Assembly: GCA_007129495.1 (NCBI GenBank)
Contig: SKVJ01000007.1
Location: 1 to 64,000 of the forward strand
Source of the DNA: Dehalococcoidia bacterium
GTDB taxonomy: Bacteria; Chloroflexota; Dehalococcoidia; GIF9; AB-539-J10
DNA length: 64,000 nt
Direction: 5' to 3'
The stretch's first letter is position 1, and each line of letters opens with the position of its first letter. Both the position numbers and the translations under genes were made by a program. A model generated the notes under the pieces. That model made no database searches. It saw nothing but the letters and a program-made list of their open reading frames with translations, and had not been told where the DNA came from. Below, one piece after another: positions 53,385-62,038 of the stretch.

Positions 53385-54464
53385 ATGATCAGGGCAGCAA
53401 TTGTCGGCGCCACGGGTATAGTCGGGCAGCAGTTTCTTGTGGCTCTCAAGAATCACCCCTGGATACAGGTCACGGCGCTTGCCGCGTCCGAAAGGACTGC
53501 AGGCCAGAGTTATCGCAAAGCTCTCACCGATCCTTCATCAGGGGCACTGCGATGGTTCTGTGCAGAGCCTCCGGTGGAAGAGCTTATGGATATGCCAGTC
53601 GTGAATGCGACCGAGCTTGTTACGGAGCAGTTGGACCTGGTGTTCTCCGCCATAGAGTCAGGCCCTGCGAAAACACTCGAGCCGAAGTACGCAGCCGACG
53701 TCCCGGTTATCAGCACGGCCTCGGCTTTCCGCTATGAAGAGGACGTGCCGATGCTTATCCCGGGGGTGAACACCTCGCACGCCCGTCTCCTCGACGCGCA
53801 GAGGAAACGCCGCGGATGGAAGGGATTCATTACGCCTATTCCGAACTGCACCACGTGCGGGCTCGCCATCACATTGAAGCCGCTCCATGAAACGTTCGGC
53901 ATCAACTCCGTCATCATGACTTCACTGCAGGCAGTGTCCGGTGCGGGTCGCAGCCCAGGAGTCATAGGGCTGGATATTCTCGACAATGTCATTCCTTTCA
54001 TACCGGGCGAAGAAGAAAAGGTACAGAAGGAGACACAGAAGCTCCTGGGACAGTTGAACGGAGACTCAATCGAAGCGGCACCGTTCAGTGTCAGTTGCAC
54101 CTGCACGCGCGTCGGTGTGCTTGAGGGACATACCGAGACGGTATTCGTATCGACCCGAAAGCCCTGCGATGTGCCCTCCGCTATCGAGGCGATGCGCGAG
54201 TTTGCAGTGGGAGACGACATCGCCAGCCTACCCTCGGCACCGGAGCACATGATTCTGGTGAACGATGATCCGTTCCGGCCACAACCACGCCTTGACAGAG
54301 ATAACTGTGGCGGCATGGCCACCACAGTTGGGCGGGTTCGAACGGACTCAGTGCTCGATAACGGAATCAAGTATGTGCTGGTTTCGCACAATACCAGGAT
54401 GGGGGCGGCAGGGGGCGCGGTGCTCGTGGCCGAGATGCTGATGCGCGACGGCTACATTGGGTAG
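53385..54464 (+). CDS. asd: aspartate-semialdehyde dehydrogenase, archaeal/fungal type
   Basis: 359 residues. It reduces aspartyl phosphate to the semialdehyde for Lys, Met, Thr and Ile. NADP-binding IVGATGIVGQQF near 6-17, nucleophile Cys in PNCTTCGLA near 150-158 and His-bearing CTRVGVLEGH near 237-246. The length and PNCTTC sequence match the archaeal/fungal branch rather than the usual 330-residue bacterial form. ATG 53385 has GGAGG at the right distance; 21 upstream codons are in the promoter region. Confidence 0.93.
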   Translation: MIRAAIVGATGIVGQQFLVALKNHPWIQVTALAASERTAGQSYRKALTDPSSGALRWFCAEPPVEELMDMPVVNATELVTEQLDLVFSAIESGPAKTLEPKYAADVPVISTASAFRYEEDVPMLIPGVNTSHARLLDAQRKRRGWKGFITPIPNCTTCGLAITLKPLHETFGINSVIMTSLQAVSGAGRSPGVIGLDILDNVIPFIPGEEEKVQKETQKLLGQLNGDSIEAAPFSVSCTCTRVGVLEGHTETVFVSTRKPCDVPSAIEAMREFAVGDDIASLPSAPEHMILVNDDPFRPQPRLDRDNCGGMATTVGRVRTDSVLDNGIKYVLVSHNTRMGAAGGAVLVAEMLMRDGYIG

Positions 54465-54472
54465 CGGATCGG

Positions 54473-55468
54473 CTATACGTCGACTGCTGTAACCGGATCC
54501 ATCCGCCGGCGGTTCACTGTCAATGAGAACACATCCGGTCGCGCATAGTGTCCGGCCACGTCCAGCAGTTCTTTCTCTTCGGGTATCCGGTTCAAATCGA
54601 TGTCTGCATAGACCACCGTCTCGCAGTCGTAGACCGGACCTGCAATGAACCTCGCATCAGGACCGATCACTGCGCTCCCCCCCAGGCACAGCTGCTCGGA
54701 GAATATCTCCATCTCCTTCTTGAGAGGGAAGTCCTCAGGAAGCATCGATTGGGTAAGATAGCTGGCGGCCGCCACTACGAACAGGCGCCCCTCAAAGGCC
54801 ATTGCACGGCACGACAGAAGGAATGTCTCGGGCGCGCTCGGCCAGACAGCTGCGTGTATCTGTTCGCCCTGGGCGTAGAGTGCGTAGCGCGCCAGCGGCA
54901 TCCAGTGCTCCCAGCAGACCAGGCCCCCGAGTCGACCGACTGCTGAATCGAACACGGATAACGTGGAACCGTCTCCTCTTCCCCAGACCATGCGCTCATG
55001 ATACGTTGGCACGAGTTTCCTGTGCACTCCCAGCAGCATGCCATCGGAATCGATGAACAGCATCGAATTGTAGAGAGTTCCAGTGAGTGTACGTTCGTTA
55101 ATGCCCATCACAACAGCGATCCTGTGCATTCGCGCCGCTTCGCACAGTCTCGCAACCGCCGGCCCGGGGACATCAACTGCATTTCGATAGAGCTGGCCGT
55201 ACAGCTGCTTGGAAGGCTTGTAGTTCCATCGAGAGTCGGCATTTGTCCACACAGGATATCCGGGTATCCAGGTCTCGGGAAACACCGCTAGCCTCGCCCC
55301 TGCTTCAGCCACTTCCGAGATGAGTCGGCAGCCCTTTTCGACAGTAGCTTCTCTGTCGAGAAAGACCGGCGCAGCCTGTACGGCAGCGACCTTGAAGGCC
55401 GTCTGTTTCCCTTGGATTCCCCCAGCCTCCTCTTGTTGAGTTTCCGTCGTTCGAGTGCTGCTTGTCAT
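54473..55468 (-). CDS. nitrilase (second copy)
   Basis: 331 residues. Triad: Glu in VFPETWIPGYP near 65, Lys in HRKLVPTYHERMVWGRGDG near 147-165, Cys in GGLVCWEHWMPLARYALYAQGEQIH (split) near 182-205. CWEHWMPL and FETWIPGYP are typical of nitrilases/cyanide-degrading enzymes. It is clearly related to, but distinct from, the nitrilase at 45.3 kb. The frame is open to 55552, but that overlaps the promoter; GAGGT lies 5-8 nt before ATG 55468. The first 24 residues are a Ser/Thr/Gln-rich extension. Confidence 0.9.
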   Translation of the reverse strand: MTSSTRTTETQQEEAGGIQGKQTAFKVAAVQAAPVFLDREATVEKGCRLISEVAEAGARLAVFPETWIPGYPVWTNADSRWNYKPSKQLYGQLYRNAVDVPGPAVARLCEAARMHRIAVVMGINERTLTGTLYNSMLFIDSDGMLLGVHRKLVPTYHERMVWGRGDGSTLSVFDSAVGRLGGLVCWEHWMPLARYALYAQGEQIHAAVWPSAPETFLLSCRAMAFEGRLFVVAAASYLTQSMLPEDFPLKKEMEIFSEQLCLGGSAVIGPDARFIAGPVYDCETVVYADIDLNRIPEEKELLDVAGHYARPDVFSLTVNRRRMDPVTAVDV

Positions 55469-55530
55469 TAGGGACCTCGCATCAGAGTTTGCGTCTCCAG
55501 CCCGGGCGTGGGCAGGATGTTGCTCCAGAG

Positions 55531-55559
55531 AGTATAGAGTCGCCATGCCCAACGGTCAA
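55531..55559 (-). promoter_or_regulatory. promoter of nitrilase 2
   Basis: Minus strand TTGACC (55559-55554), 17-nt spacer, TATACT (55536-55531). Start of transcription near 55524, so the 5' leader is about 56 nt. Confidence 0.7.
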
Positions 55560-55609
55560 TCTGCTTCGCTCCGCAAACGGCGCATTGTCCTCGCAAAGGA
55601 ACGTCGCGC

Positions 55610-55615
55610 TATAAT
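55610..55615 (+). promoter_or_regulatory. candidate -10 box for the RHH gene
   Basis: TATAAT at 55610-55615 with TTGTCC 19 nt upstream (55585-55590), a wide spacer. About 30 nt lie between the expected start and the TTG start codon. Confidence 0.45.
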
Positions 55616-55651
55616 AGCCTGAATCACGAGTCTCCTTGAGGAGTGTGCTCA

Positions 55652-55891
55652 TTGGATGAAGTGCTGATAGAAATAACTGTTCCGCAGAATCTTCTTTCTG
55701 AGGTGGAAGAGCAAAGCCAGTTACGAGGCGAGTCTCTGAGCCACTTCTTTTGCAGAGGAGCACAGACCCTTCTGCGGCGACACAGAGAGAGGCGCATGTT
55801 GGAGGAATATGTCGAGTCCCGCACGCAGATGCCGGATGAGGACGAAATCGAAGATGCGCGCCGCGCGCTCAATGGCTCTGACGACACGTAG
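55652..55891 (+). CDS. small ribbon-helix-helix-like protein (possible orphan antitoxin or regulator)
   Basis: 79 residues. DEVLIEITVPQNLLSEVEEQSQLRGESLSHFFCRGAQ (split) has one short beta strand (LIEITVP) and two helices, the layout of ribbon-helix-helix proteins. A basic patch, RRHRERRMLEEYVESR, and an acidic tail follow. RHH proteins bind DNA as dimers; many are antitoxins, but the next gene is on the other strand and no toxin is present. TTG start is chosen because GAGGAG lies 8 nt upstream; GTG 55643 overlaps that site. Confidence 0.65.
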   Translation: MDEVLIEITVPQNLLSEVEEQSQLRGESLSHFFCRGAQTLLRRHRERRMLEEYVESRTQMPDEDEIEDARRALNGSDDT

Positions 55892-55894
55892 CGT

Positions 55895-57628
55895 TCACGC
55901 CTGATAATACAGTCGCGGGAGCAGGCGTGCGAGTACCACGGGCAATTCCGCAACCGAGTACGCCATTTCACACTTGCCCTCGCCGTAAATCGTCTCCTGA
56001 GGCGCGCCGACCGATACGGTTAACACCTCTATTCCGGACCGCTGGCTCAGTCCCAGGGCCTGTCGCACAACATACGTATCCTTTGGATGGCCATCGGTGA
56101 AATGCAGCACCAGTTTCCGTTCCGCCCTTTGTCTCCTGAGTACGAGCACCGCAGCGGCAATCGCCTCTCCGGTCGGCGTCCCTCCATCGGTCCACACATC
56201 CGCCAGCGACAGAGGTATTCCTGTGGCTGCCAGTCTCGTCAGTTGCACAGGGGCCCCGGGGTGCAGCCCGCCGCTGGTATACGTCAGCACCTCGTACCAC
56301 ACCCGCGGTGCAAGTCCACGAAGTGCCTCAGACACCACGCAGGCGGCGCGGTTGACAACCGGCATGTGTGACCGCATCGATGCCGAGACATCAATGAGGA
56401 ACACCAGCGCCATTGAGCGTCCGTGGTGCCGATCACGCCTCTTGAACACGCTCGATTTGCCGGCGGCAGCTTTCGTAAGGGCTCTTCCGTCCAGCTTTCC
56501 GTTGCGCAGTCCATAGCGCCAGCGCGATTTGACCTCGTCAAGGCGCGCGAAGATCCGGCGCACGGATTCGATCTCCCGGGATGTCTCTCTACGTGCCCGC
56601 TCATAACTCTTCGAGTCAAAACGGGCTTCCCTGATTGTGGTGACTGAGGCTCGTATTCCAAGTTCACGCAGTTCTCCAGTCACAACTTCTACTTCAGATC
56701 CTGACTCGGCGGGCTCTACGGGCATGTCCGGAGGTACCGGAACAGCTGCTTCGAGTTCTATTGTTGTCAGGTCGGTCAAACCGCTACTGTCTCCGCCTCC
56801 ACGTGCATTCCTCCACAGACGCAGCCGTGTTGCTGCCTGCACATCACCTTCCCAGTCGTCTTCTCTCCCGCTGAACCACCCTCCTGAATCCTCAGACAAG
56901 GATGGAAACGATTCCAGCCACTTCCAGATGTCTCCTGCCAGACACAATCGACGCAAAGCGTCCCTCACCTTAAGATACTTGTCGACACGCTTGTCGAGGC
57001 CAGTGACTGCCTGGCGCAGATCACTGCCGCCCAGCATCGACGCGTCCCATCCGTGAAGCCTGTAACCCAGCCAGAGTCCAGTCACGGTATGCCGCGATAA
57101 CGGAAGATCGACAGCCGCAACGCCCTTCGGGATGCGCCAGGGCATGACGGTCCTTCGCATCTCCCTGAGGTACGAGGACAAGGTCTTCGAAAGTCTTCCA
57201 AGTCGCTCCGACACGTACACCTCTTCGAGCATGCAGTGCAGGCGCGCAAACTGCGTGCGATCCCGTTCGTTGAGGTCGGGCCACTCTCTCCAGCGTGAAC
57301 TCGCCACAGAGAGTTCCCTCAGTGCCACCTCGCGGATGGCAAGGCCTACGAGACAATCGACTACAACACCCGGAATCGGCGCGGCAAAGCCGCTCACCAG
57401 TCTGGGGTCAAGAATCACTGGAGATGAAACGGGAGTATGCGTCCGGCCGCCCGCAGGTCGAAGTCGTCTCCGTACTAATTCAGCCTGAGCAGCCGCCCCT
57501 CCAAGGGCGGAGGACAGCTCTCGCGAACGGTCCGTCGAGCGATCTATGCGCCAGTAATCAGACAGGTTCCTGCCAGCCCCACCCGGAGTGGGCTCAACTG
57601 TTATCTGGTCCGGCCACAAAGGGTTCAT
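55895..57628 (-). CDS. von Willebrand factor A domain protein (CoxE/NorD-like)
   Basis: 577 residues. A C-terminal vWA domain from about 405 shows the metal-ion site ALVFLIDVSASMRSHM (DxSxS near 413-417), then GGTPTGEAI and FTDGHPKD. The N-terminal 400 residues are mostly helical and charged without a known domain. It is paired with a MoxR ATPase directly upstream; MoxR/vWA pairs act as chaperones for metalloenzyme or complex assembly. Start unclear: ATG 57628 abuts a GGAGG sequence, while TTG 57619 has better spacing. The gene overlaps the MoxR stop by about 30 nt. Confidence 0.85.
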   Translation of the reverse strand: MNPLWPDQITVEPTPGGAGRNLSDYWRIDRSTDRSRELSSALGGAAAQAELVRRRLRPAGGRTHTPVSSPVILDPRLVSGFAAPIPGVVVDCLVGLAIREVALRELSVASSRWREWPDLNERDRTQFARLHCMLEEVYVSERLGRLSKTLSSYLREMRRTVMPWRIPKGVAAVDLPLSRHTVTGLWLGYRLHGWDASMLGGSDLRQAVTGLDKRVDKYLKVRDALRRLCLAGDIWKWLESFPSLSEDSGGWFSGREDDWEGDVQAATRLRLWRNARGGGDSSGLTDLTTIELEAAVPVPPDMPVEPAESGSEVEVVTGELRELGIRASVTTIREARFDSKSYERARRETSREIESVRRIFARLDEVKSRWRYGLRNGKLDGRALTKAAAGKSSVFKRRDRHHGRSMALVFLIDVSASMRSHMPVVNRAACVVSEALRGLAPRVWYEVLTYTSGGLHPGAPVQLTRLAATGIPLSLADVWTDGGTPTGEAIAAAVLVLRRQRAERKLVLHFTDGHPKDTYVVRQALGLSQRSGIEVLTVSVGAPQETIYGEGKCEMAYSVAELPVVLARLLPRLYYQA

Positions 57629-58472
57629 CCTCCACCCACTGTAGCGCCTGGAGGGCCGTCTTCTCAAGGGCGATATCTTCTGTGCCGAATATTATCGCCG
57701 TCTCAACTGCCTCGCGTAGCGATGCTCCCTCGCATATCTCCTCGGCAGCGACCATGAGTTGCCGCGTGGAAACCGGAACCGGACGCGAGGCTTTGCGCAG
57801 CGTATGTGCGAACTCGGTCAGCTTGTGGGCCATAGGAGAGGAGAGTCCATGGGACTGGAGAATCGCCGCCTCCTCTCGCTTCGGCGGATAGTCGAGTCTG
57901 ACCGTCCGTGGAAACCGGTCGCGTACTGCTGCGTCGAGAGGATTCACCCCGAAGAACTCCTCCCCTTCATTGAGAGTGGCAAAGAAGACCACTCCGGCTG
58001 CGACCCGGACCTCATAGGTGAGGTCGTCGCTCCAGAGTGAGCGTCGCCAGTCCAGTAGCCCTAACACGGCATTCAACACCTCTGGATGAGCCCTGTTGAT
58101 TTCATCCAGAAGAATCACGCAAGAAGGAGTCTCGGTTGCATGAATGAATCGGGCCTTTCGATACCAGGTCTCTCCCTGGTTCAGCCTGTCCTTTCCGAAC
58201 CACTGCTCGGCATCAACAAACGCCCCGCAATGGACTTCATAGAAAGGCCTGCTCCAGCGAGCCGCGAAATCCCTTGCCAGTGTGGTCTTGCCGCATCCCT
58301 TAGGGCCGCGTATCAAGACATTGACCTGCTCGCCACGATCTGAGCGGGACGCGACACGGCTGAGGCGCTCAATATTCTTCGCGGAAACCCAGAATCCTTC
58401 TTCTCTCGGAGGAACGGCGAGGGCCGTCCGGGCCGTCCCGTGCTGCAATACTTCTTCGTCCATGCTATGCAT
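57594..58472 (-). CDS. MoxR-family AAA+ ATPase
   Basis: 292 residues. Walker A RGPKGCGKTTLARDFA near 54-69 and Walker B CVILLDEINRAHPEVL near 121-136 with the sensor region VAAGVVFFATLNEGEEFFGV near 155-175. C-terminal AAA lid is present. MoxR proteins use ATP to remodel or load cofactors into a partner bound through the vWA protein that follows. The promoter TTGTTC-17-TAGAAT puts transcription near 58517, so ATG 58472 is preferred over GTG 58520. Substrate complex unknown. Confidence 0.88.
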   Translation of the reverse strand: MHSMDEEVLQHGTARTALAVPPREEGFWVSAKNIERLSRVASRSDRGEQVNVLIRGPKGCGKTTLARDFAARWSRPFYEVHCGAFVDAEQWFGKDRLNQGETWYRKARFIHATETPSCVILLDEINRAHPEVLNAVLGLLDWRRSLWSDDLTYEVRVAAGVVFFATLNEGEEFFGVNPLDAAVRDRFPRTVRLDYPPKREEAAILQSHGLSSPMAHKLTEFAHTLRKASRPVPVSTRQLMVAAEEICEGASLREAVETAIIFGTEDIALEKTALQALQWVEDEPFVAGPDNS

Positions 58473-58523
58473 CTTTGCCGATCCCGCTTTCACAACCAGT
58501 CTCGGTTCACCCTGCTGCACGTC

Positions 58524-58552
58524 ATTCTACAGACTGCCCTTCTGCTGAACAA
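58524..58552 (-). promoter_or_regulatory. promoter of moxR-vWA
   Basis: Minus strand TTGTTC (58552-58547), 17-nt spacer, TAGAAT (58529-58524). Lies in the 60-nt gap after the MFS gene. Confidence 0.55.
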
Positions 58553-58579
58553 ACACGGTAAACGCCAGACTCCTGAGTC

Positions 58580-59875
58580 TCAGTGATGATGGACGGGATT
58601 CAAGTGCGAGGGCCTGGCTGCATAGAGGAGCAGTCCGCACAGCAGTAGAGCTCCTACGAGGATGACGAGCATCGGTGTATATGACCCTGTGATATCGTAG
58701 AGGTATCCCGAGAGCCAGGGGCTGATTGCCCCACCCGTTGAGATACCCAGAACCATCATGCCTTGAATCGCTCCATAGGATTTGCCGTGAAACAGGTCTG
58801 CGACCGTGGCAAACAGTACGGGAGGCAGCACTCCCAATCCAAAGCCGAAGGATACTGCGAATGTATAGGCCATCCATGGCTGTGTGGCGTCCTGGATGAT
58901 GAACAACAGGCCCGCTGAGGCAACGGTAAGCGCGCAGGCAGGGAGATACACTCGCTCACGGCCCAGCCTGTCGGAGACGGAACTGGCGAGATTGCCCGTC
59001 ACAAAGACTATGCCAAAGACACTGTATACTGTTGCGGCAGCCATCGGGCTGTAACCGGCATCTCGAAAGAAATAGACCTGGTGTGCGATGGCAATCTTCT
59101 CCGCTATGCCTATCTGACAGAACCCGGCGACCCACAGCATCCAGAACTGAGGCGTCTTCGCTGCCCGTCTGAATGTCCACGGCTCCCTGCGCCACGGCGT
59201 AACATTTGCCTCATTATGTGCCGTCCCGGCTGCAGTTCCGGACAAATCTCCGGTCGGAGTGGTAACCGCAAGGGGGGCTCTCCTCATGAACACCAGTACC
59301 AGAGGAACCATCACAACGACGAAGGACAATCCGCCTATAACATAGGCGCTTTGCCACCCGTACGTTGATATGAGGTGCTGCGCCCCTGACGCGGCTACAA
59401 GGCTCATCCCGAATCCTGCAGCCAGGACCGCGAAGACCAGTCCTCTATTCCGGGTGAACCAGGGAGTCACAATTGCTCCGAGGGGCGTGATTCCAATCAT
59501 GCTTATCCCGACCGCGACTACAACGCCGAACAGCAGGTAGAAGTGCCACTCCCGTGTGCCGAGGCCGCAGAGCGCGAACCCTGCTCCGAGAATCAGAATT
59601 CCCAGGGCCACCACCAACTGAGGTTTGAATCTGTCCACCAGGCTGCCAACCGCGGGAGAAAGCAGTCCGTACACCAGGATGCTGAGCGAAAACATAGCAG
59701 CGGTGTTGCCTCTGGTCCAGCCGAAGTCCTCAACAATGGCCGGATAGAATACGGAGAACGAGTTCCTCAGCGCGAAGCCGAAAGCCATAACCAGGAATGC
59801 GACTCCCAGTACGCTCCAGCGACGTTTGTTGCCTTCTCTCCAACTGTGAATCGGACTATCTGACGGTATCTTCAT
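58580..59875 (-). CDS. MFS transporter (monocarboxylate/oxalate-formate type)
   Basis: 431 residues with 12 predicted membrane segments; N-terminal AFGFALRNSFSVFYPAIVEDFGW near 30-52, and the family motifs PAVGSLVDRFKP near 74-85 and TRNRGLVFAVLAAGFGMS (split) near 140. It looks like the OFA/MCT branch that moves small carboxylates. The N-terminus is cytosolic and the loop between TM6 and TM7 carries a cluster of charged residues. Start ATG follows GGGG. Might export or import the acid made by neighbouring enzymes, but there is no direct evidence for the substrate. Confidence 0.87.
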   Translation of the reverse strand: MKIPSDSPIHSWREGNKRRWSVLGVAFLVMAFGFALRNSFSVFYPAIVEDFGWTRGNTAAMFSLSILVYGLLSPAVGSLVDRFKPQLVVALGILILGAGFALCGLGTREWHFYLLFGVVVAVGISMIGITPLGAIVTPWFTRNRGLVFAVLAAGFGMSLVAASGAQHLISTYGWQSAYVIGGLSFVVVMVPLVLVFMRRAPLAVTTPTGDLSGTAAGTAHNEANVTPWRREPWTFRRAAKTPQFWMLWVAGFCQIGIAEKIAIAHQVYFFRDAGYSPMAAATVYSVFGIVFVTGNLASSVSDRLGRERVYLPACALTVASAGLLFIIQDATQPWMAYTFAVSFGFGLGVLPPVLFATVADLFHGKSYGAIQGMMVLGISTGGAISPWLSGYLYDITGSYTPMLVILVGALLLCGLLLYAARPSHLNPVHHH

Positions 59876-59935
59876 GCTTGCCCCATTCTGGCCGATGGTT
59901 TGCCACTATTGGAATCAGTCAACCGACCGGTGGCG

Positions 59936-60634
59936 TTACTTCTCATGGGTTAGAATGTCACCCACCTGCTCTTCACCCTCGACTTCTCCATCTTTCAGCC
60001 AGATGACCCGGTCGGTATACGACCACTCCTCTCGCTCGTGAGTTACCATTACGATGGTCTGGCCGTAAGAGTCACACAGTTCTCTAAGCAGTCCCAGAAC
60101 AATCTTCCGGTTCTCCGTATCAAGGTTCGCGCATGGCTCATCGGCGAACAGGATTCTTGGACTGTTCGCGAGTGCCCTCGCAATCGCAACGCGCTGCTGC
60201 TCTCCACCGGACAGTTCGTAAGGCAGGTGTGCCGCTCGATTACCCAGTGCTACCCTCTTAAGGAGTTCGTGTGCCCTTTCGATGCATTTGGCTCGCGTTT
60301 CCCCGGTGAGAAGAACCGGCAGGTACACGTTCTCAAGCGCCGTCAATTCGGGCATGAGCGCATATTCCTGAAAAATGTAGCCGCACTGCCGCAGACGAAA
60401 ATCTGCCTTGCGGCCGGGCGGAAGGTATGACACTTCAGTGCCATCTACTACAATGCTCCCTTCAGAAGGAGTATCGAGTAATGCCAGCAGGTGGAGAAGC
60501 GTCGACTTCCCCGCACCACTCGGTCCCATGATAGCGACGAACTCTCCTTCAGCCACTTCAAAGCTCACCTTCTTGAGAGCCTCTACGGGGACTCTCCCTC
60601 CATAGGTCTTACTCACATCACTCACTGTAAGCAT
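59936..60634 (-). CDS. ABC transporter ATP-binding protein (LolD/MacB type)
   Basis: 232 residues. Walker A GPSGAGKSTLL near 38-48, Q-loop EYALMPE near 88, signature LSGGEQQRVAIARAL near 138-152, Walker B RILFADEPCANLD near 159-171, His-loop VTHERE near 196. Typical of the MacB/LolD class that works with FtsX-like permeases. The start overlaps the permease frame region; ATG 60634, 2 nt after the permease stop, gives the standard N-terminus MLTVSDVSKTYG. Same operon as the permease. Confidence 0.9.
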   Translation of the reverse strand: MLTVSDVSKTYGGRVPVEALKKVSFEVAEGEFVAIMGPSGAGKSTLLHLLALLDTPSEGSIVVDGTEVSYLPPGRKADFRLRQCGYIFQEYALMPELTALENVYLPVLLTGETRAKCIERAHELLKRVALGNRAAHLPYELSGGEQQRVAIARALANSPRILFADEPCANLDTENRKIVLGLLRELCDSYGQTIVMVTHEREEWSYTDRVIWLKDGEVEGEEQVGDILTHEK

Positions 60635-60638
60635 TATT

Positions 60639-61862
60639 TCAGCCCCATATCGCTTCAATAATGTCGGCTTTCACAACCCTGTATGATGGCAGAAAGCCTC
60701 CGATAATACTCATCACTACAAGTCCTGCGCCGTTCACGAGCAGATCACGGCCTGTCACGACGAGACTAACGTCGCCAATCGGAAAGTCGAGAGGATTTGA
60801 CCGAAAGTATGGTCCCACCGCGAAGTACATGAATGAAGCGCCCAGCCCGACCCCGACAATTCCGAAGAACAGTGCCTGGAGAACGTACGAGGTGGTTATG
60901 ATTCCCTCGCTCATCCCGATCGCCTTGAGAATGCCTATCTGCCGTTTCCGGGTGAACGCATTGATGTAGATCACGATGAAGATAGTGATGCCGGCGACCA
61001 GCAGGCCAATGGAGGAGATAATGCCTACTATCCTGATGAGACTGTCGGTGAATCCCCTGAAGAAGCTCAGGTAGTCAGTCCATGGCCGTAGCACAACAGT
61101 ATCTGCGCCACGCTGCTCCAGGCTGCGGATGAATTGCGCCTCCCTGCCCGGTTCCTCCGTCCGTATGAGTATCTCCGAAGCCCTGTCATGAAGTCCCAGG
61201 ACTCCTTCCATCTCCCTTTGCGTTACAAACGCTCCAATGTCCACCAGAGGGAACCTGGTGGCAAAGATACCCTTCACGGTATAGATGCGCTCCACTCCAT
61301 TGGCGTAGAAGACCGAAATCTCGTCGCCCACGTCGGCGCCCTGGAGCGATTGCATCTCAATCGACGCGCCATAACCGCCGGAGAGTTCCCTCCCCAGCAT
61401 TATCTGGTCGTGATCCAAAGGTTCCAGGTATTCCCCGGCCACCATCCATTCATGCAAGTGAGTTACCCTCTGCTCTTTGGCCGGGTCGATCGATCGAATC
61501 GGCCATGACATCTGTCGTTCCGTCTCGTCATCCTCGCGAGGGTCAAACACCAGAGTCGCACCGAGAATATACCTCGGGCTGGTGGCAACGATGCCGGGAG
61601 TACTCTCAATAAGCACCTCAAGGGCAGCCACGCTCCGAATGTGTTGCTCACCCGCAAGGGGTTCCGCAACTATATTGCCAACGTGGTTGTCTATAACCTG
61701 CCGGTCGATCGTGGCTACCACTCCGTCGACAAGGCCGGCCATCACCGTCATATTGACGAAGGCGAGCGCAATGATAAGAATGGTGAGAAGCAGTGTTCCT
61801 TTGCTGCCTCTCGTCACCGACCTTGAGACAAGTAGAAGAGCAACTTTCAGGTTGGATATCAT
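60639..61862 (-). CDS. ABC transporter permease (MacB/FtsX-like)
   Basis: 407 residues. One N-terminal membrane segment (about 18-42), a long extracytoplasmic domain (about 45-275), then three C-terminal segments ending near 400, the MacB/LolC layout. SRSVTRGSKGTLLLTILIIALAF opens the protein, and GILKAIGMSEGIITTSYVLQALFFGIVGVGLG (split) is the FtsX core. Members export lipids, peptides or drugs, or sense envelope stress. Start ATG 61862 matches the family start; a frame is open 16 codons further upstream. Confidence 0.87.
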   Translation of the reverse strand: MISNLKVALLLVSRSVTRGSKGTLLLTILIIALAFVNMTVMAGLVDGVVATIDRQVIDNHVGNIVAEPLAGEQHIRSVAALEVLIESTPGIVATSPRYILGATLVFDPREDDETERQMSWPIRSIDPAKEQRVTHLHEWMVAGEYLEPLDHDQIMLGRELSGGYGASIEMQSLQGADVGDEISVFYANGVERIYTVKGIFATRFPLVDIGAFVTQREMEGVLGLHDRASEILIRTEEPGREAQFIRSLEQRGADTVVLRPWTDYLSFFRGFTDSLIRIVGIISSIGLLVAGITIFIVIYINAFTRKRQIGILKAIGMSEGIITTSYVLQALFFGIVGVGLGASFMYFAVGPYFRSNPLDFPIGDVSLVVTGRDLLVNGAGLVVMSIIGGFLPSYRVVKADIIEAIWG

Positions 61863-62038
61863 GATCTGCTGTTGGCCTGCCAGCCGTTCCCTCGATTGTA
61901 CACCAGACAATATGACACAGGCAGCCGGCGGATCGTATCCGCGGAAGGCTGGAGGTTGCTCCCGCGACCTGCTCTCTCTACAATTACTCCATCACTGTGA
62001 ACCGGCGCACCAGTGCCGGAGATCGAAGGAGATATATC

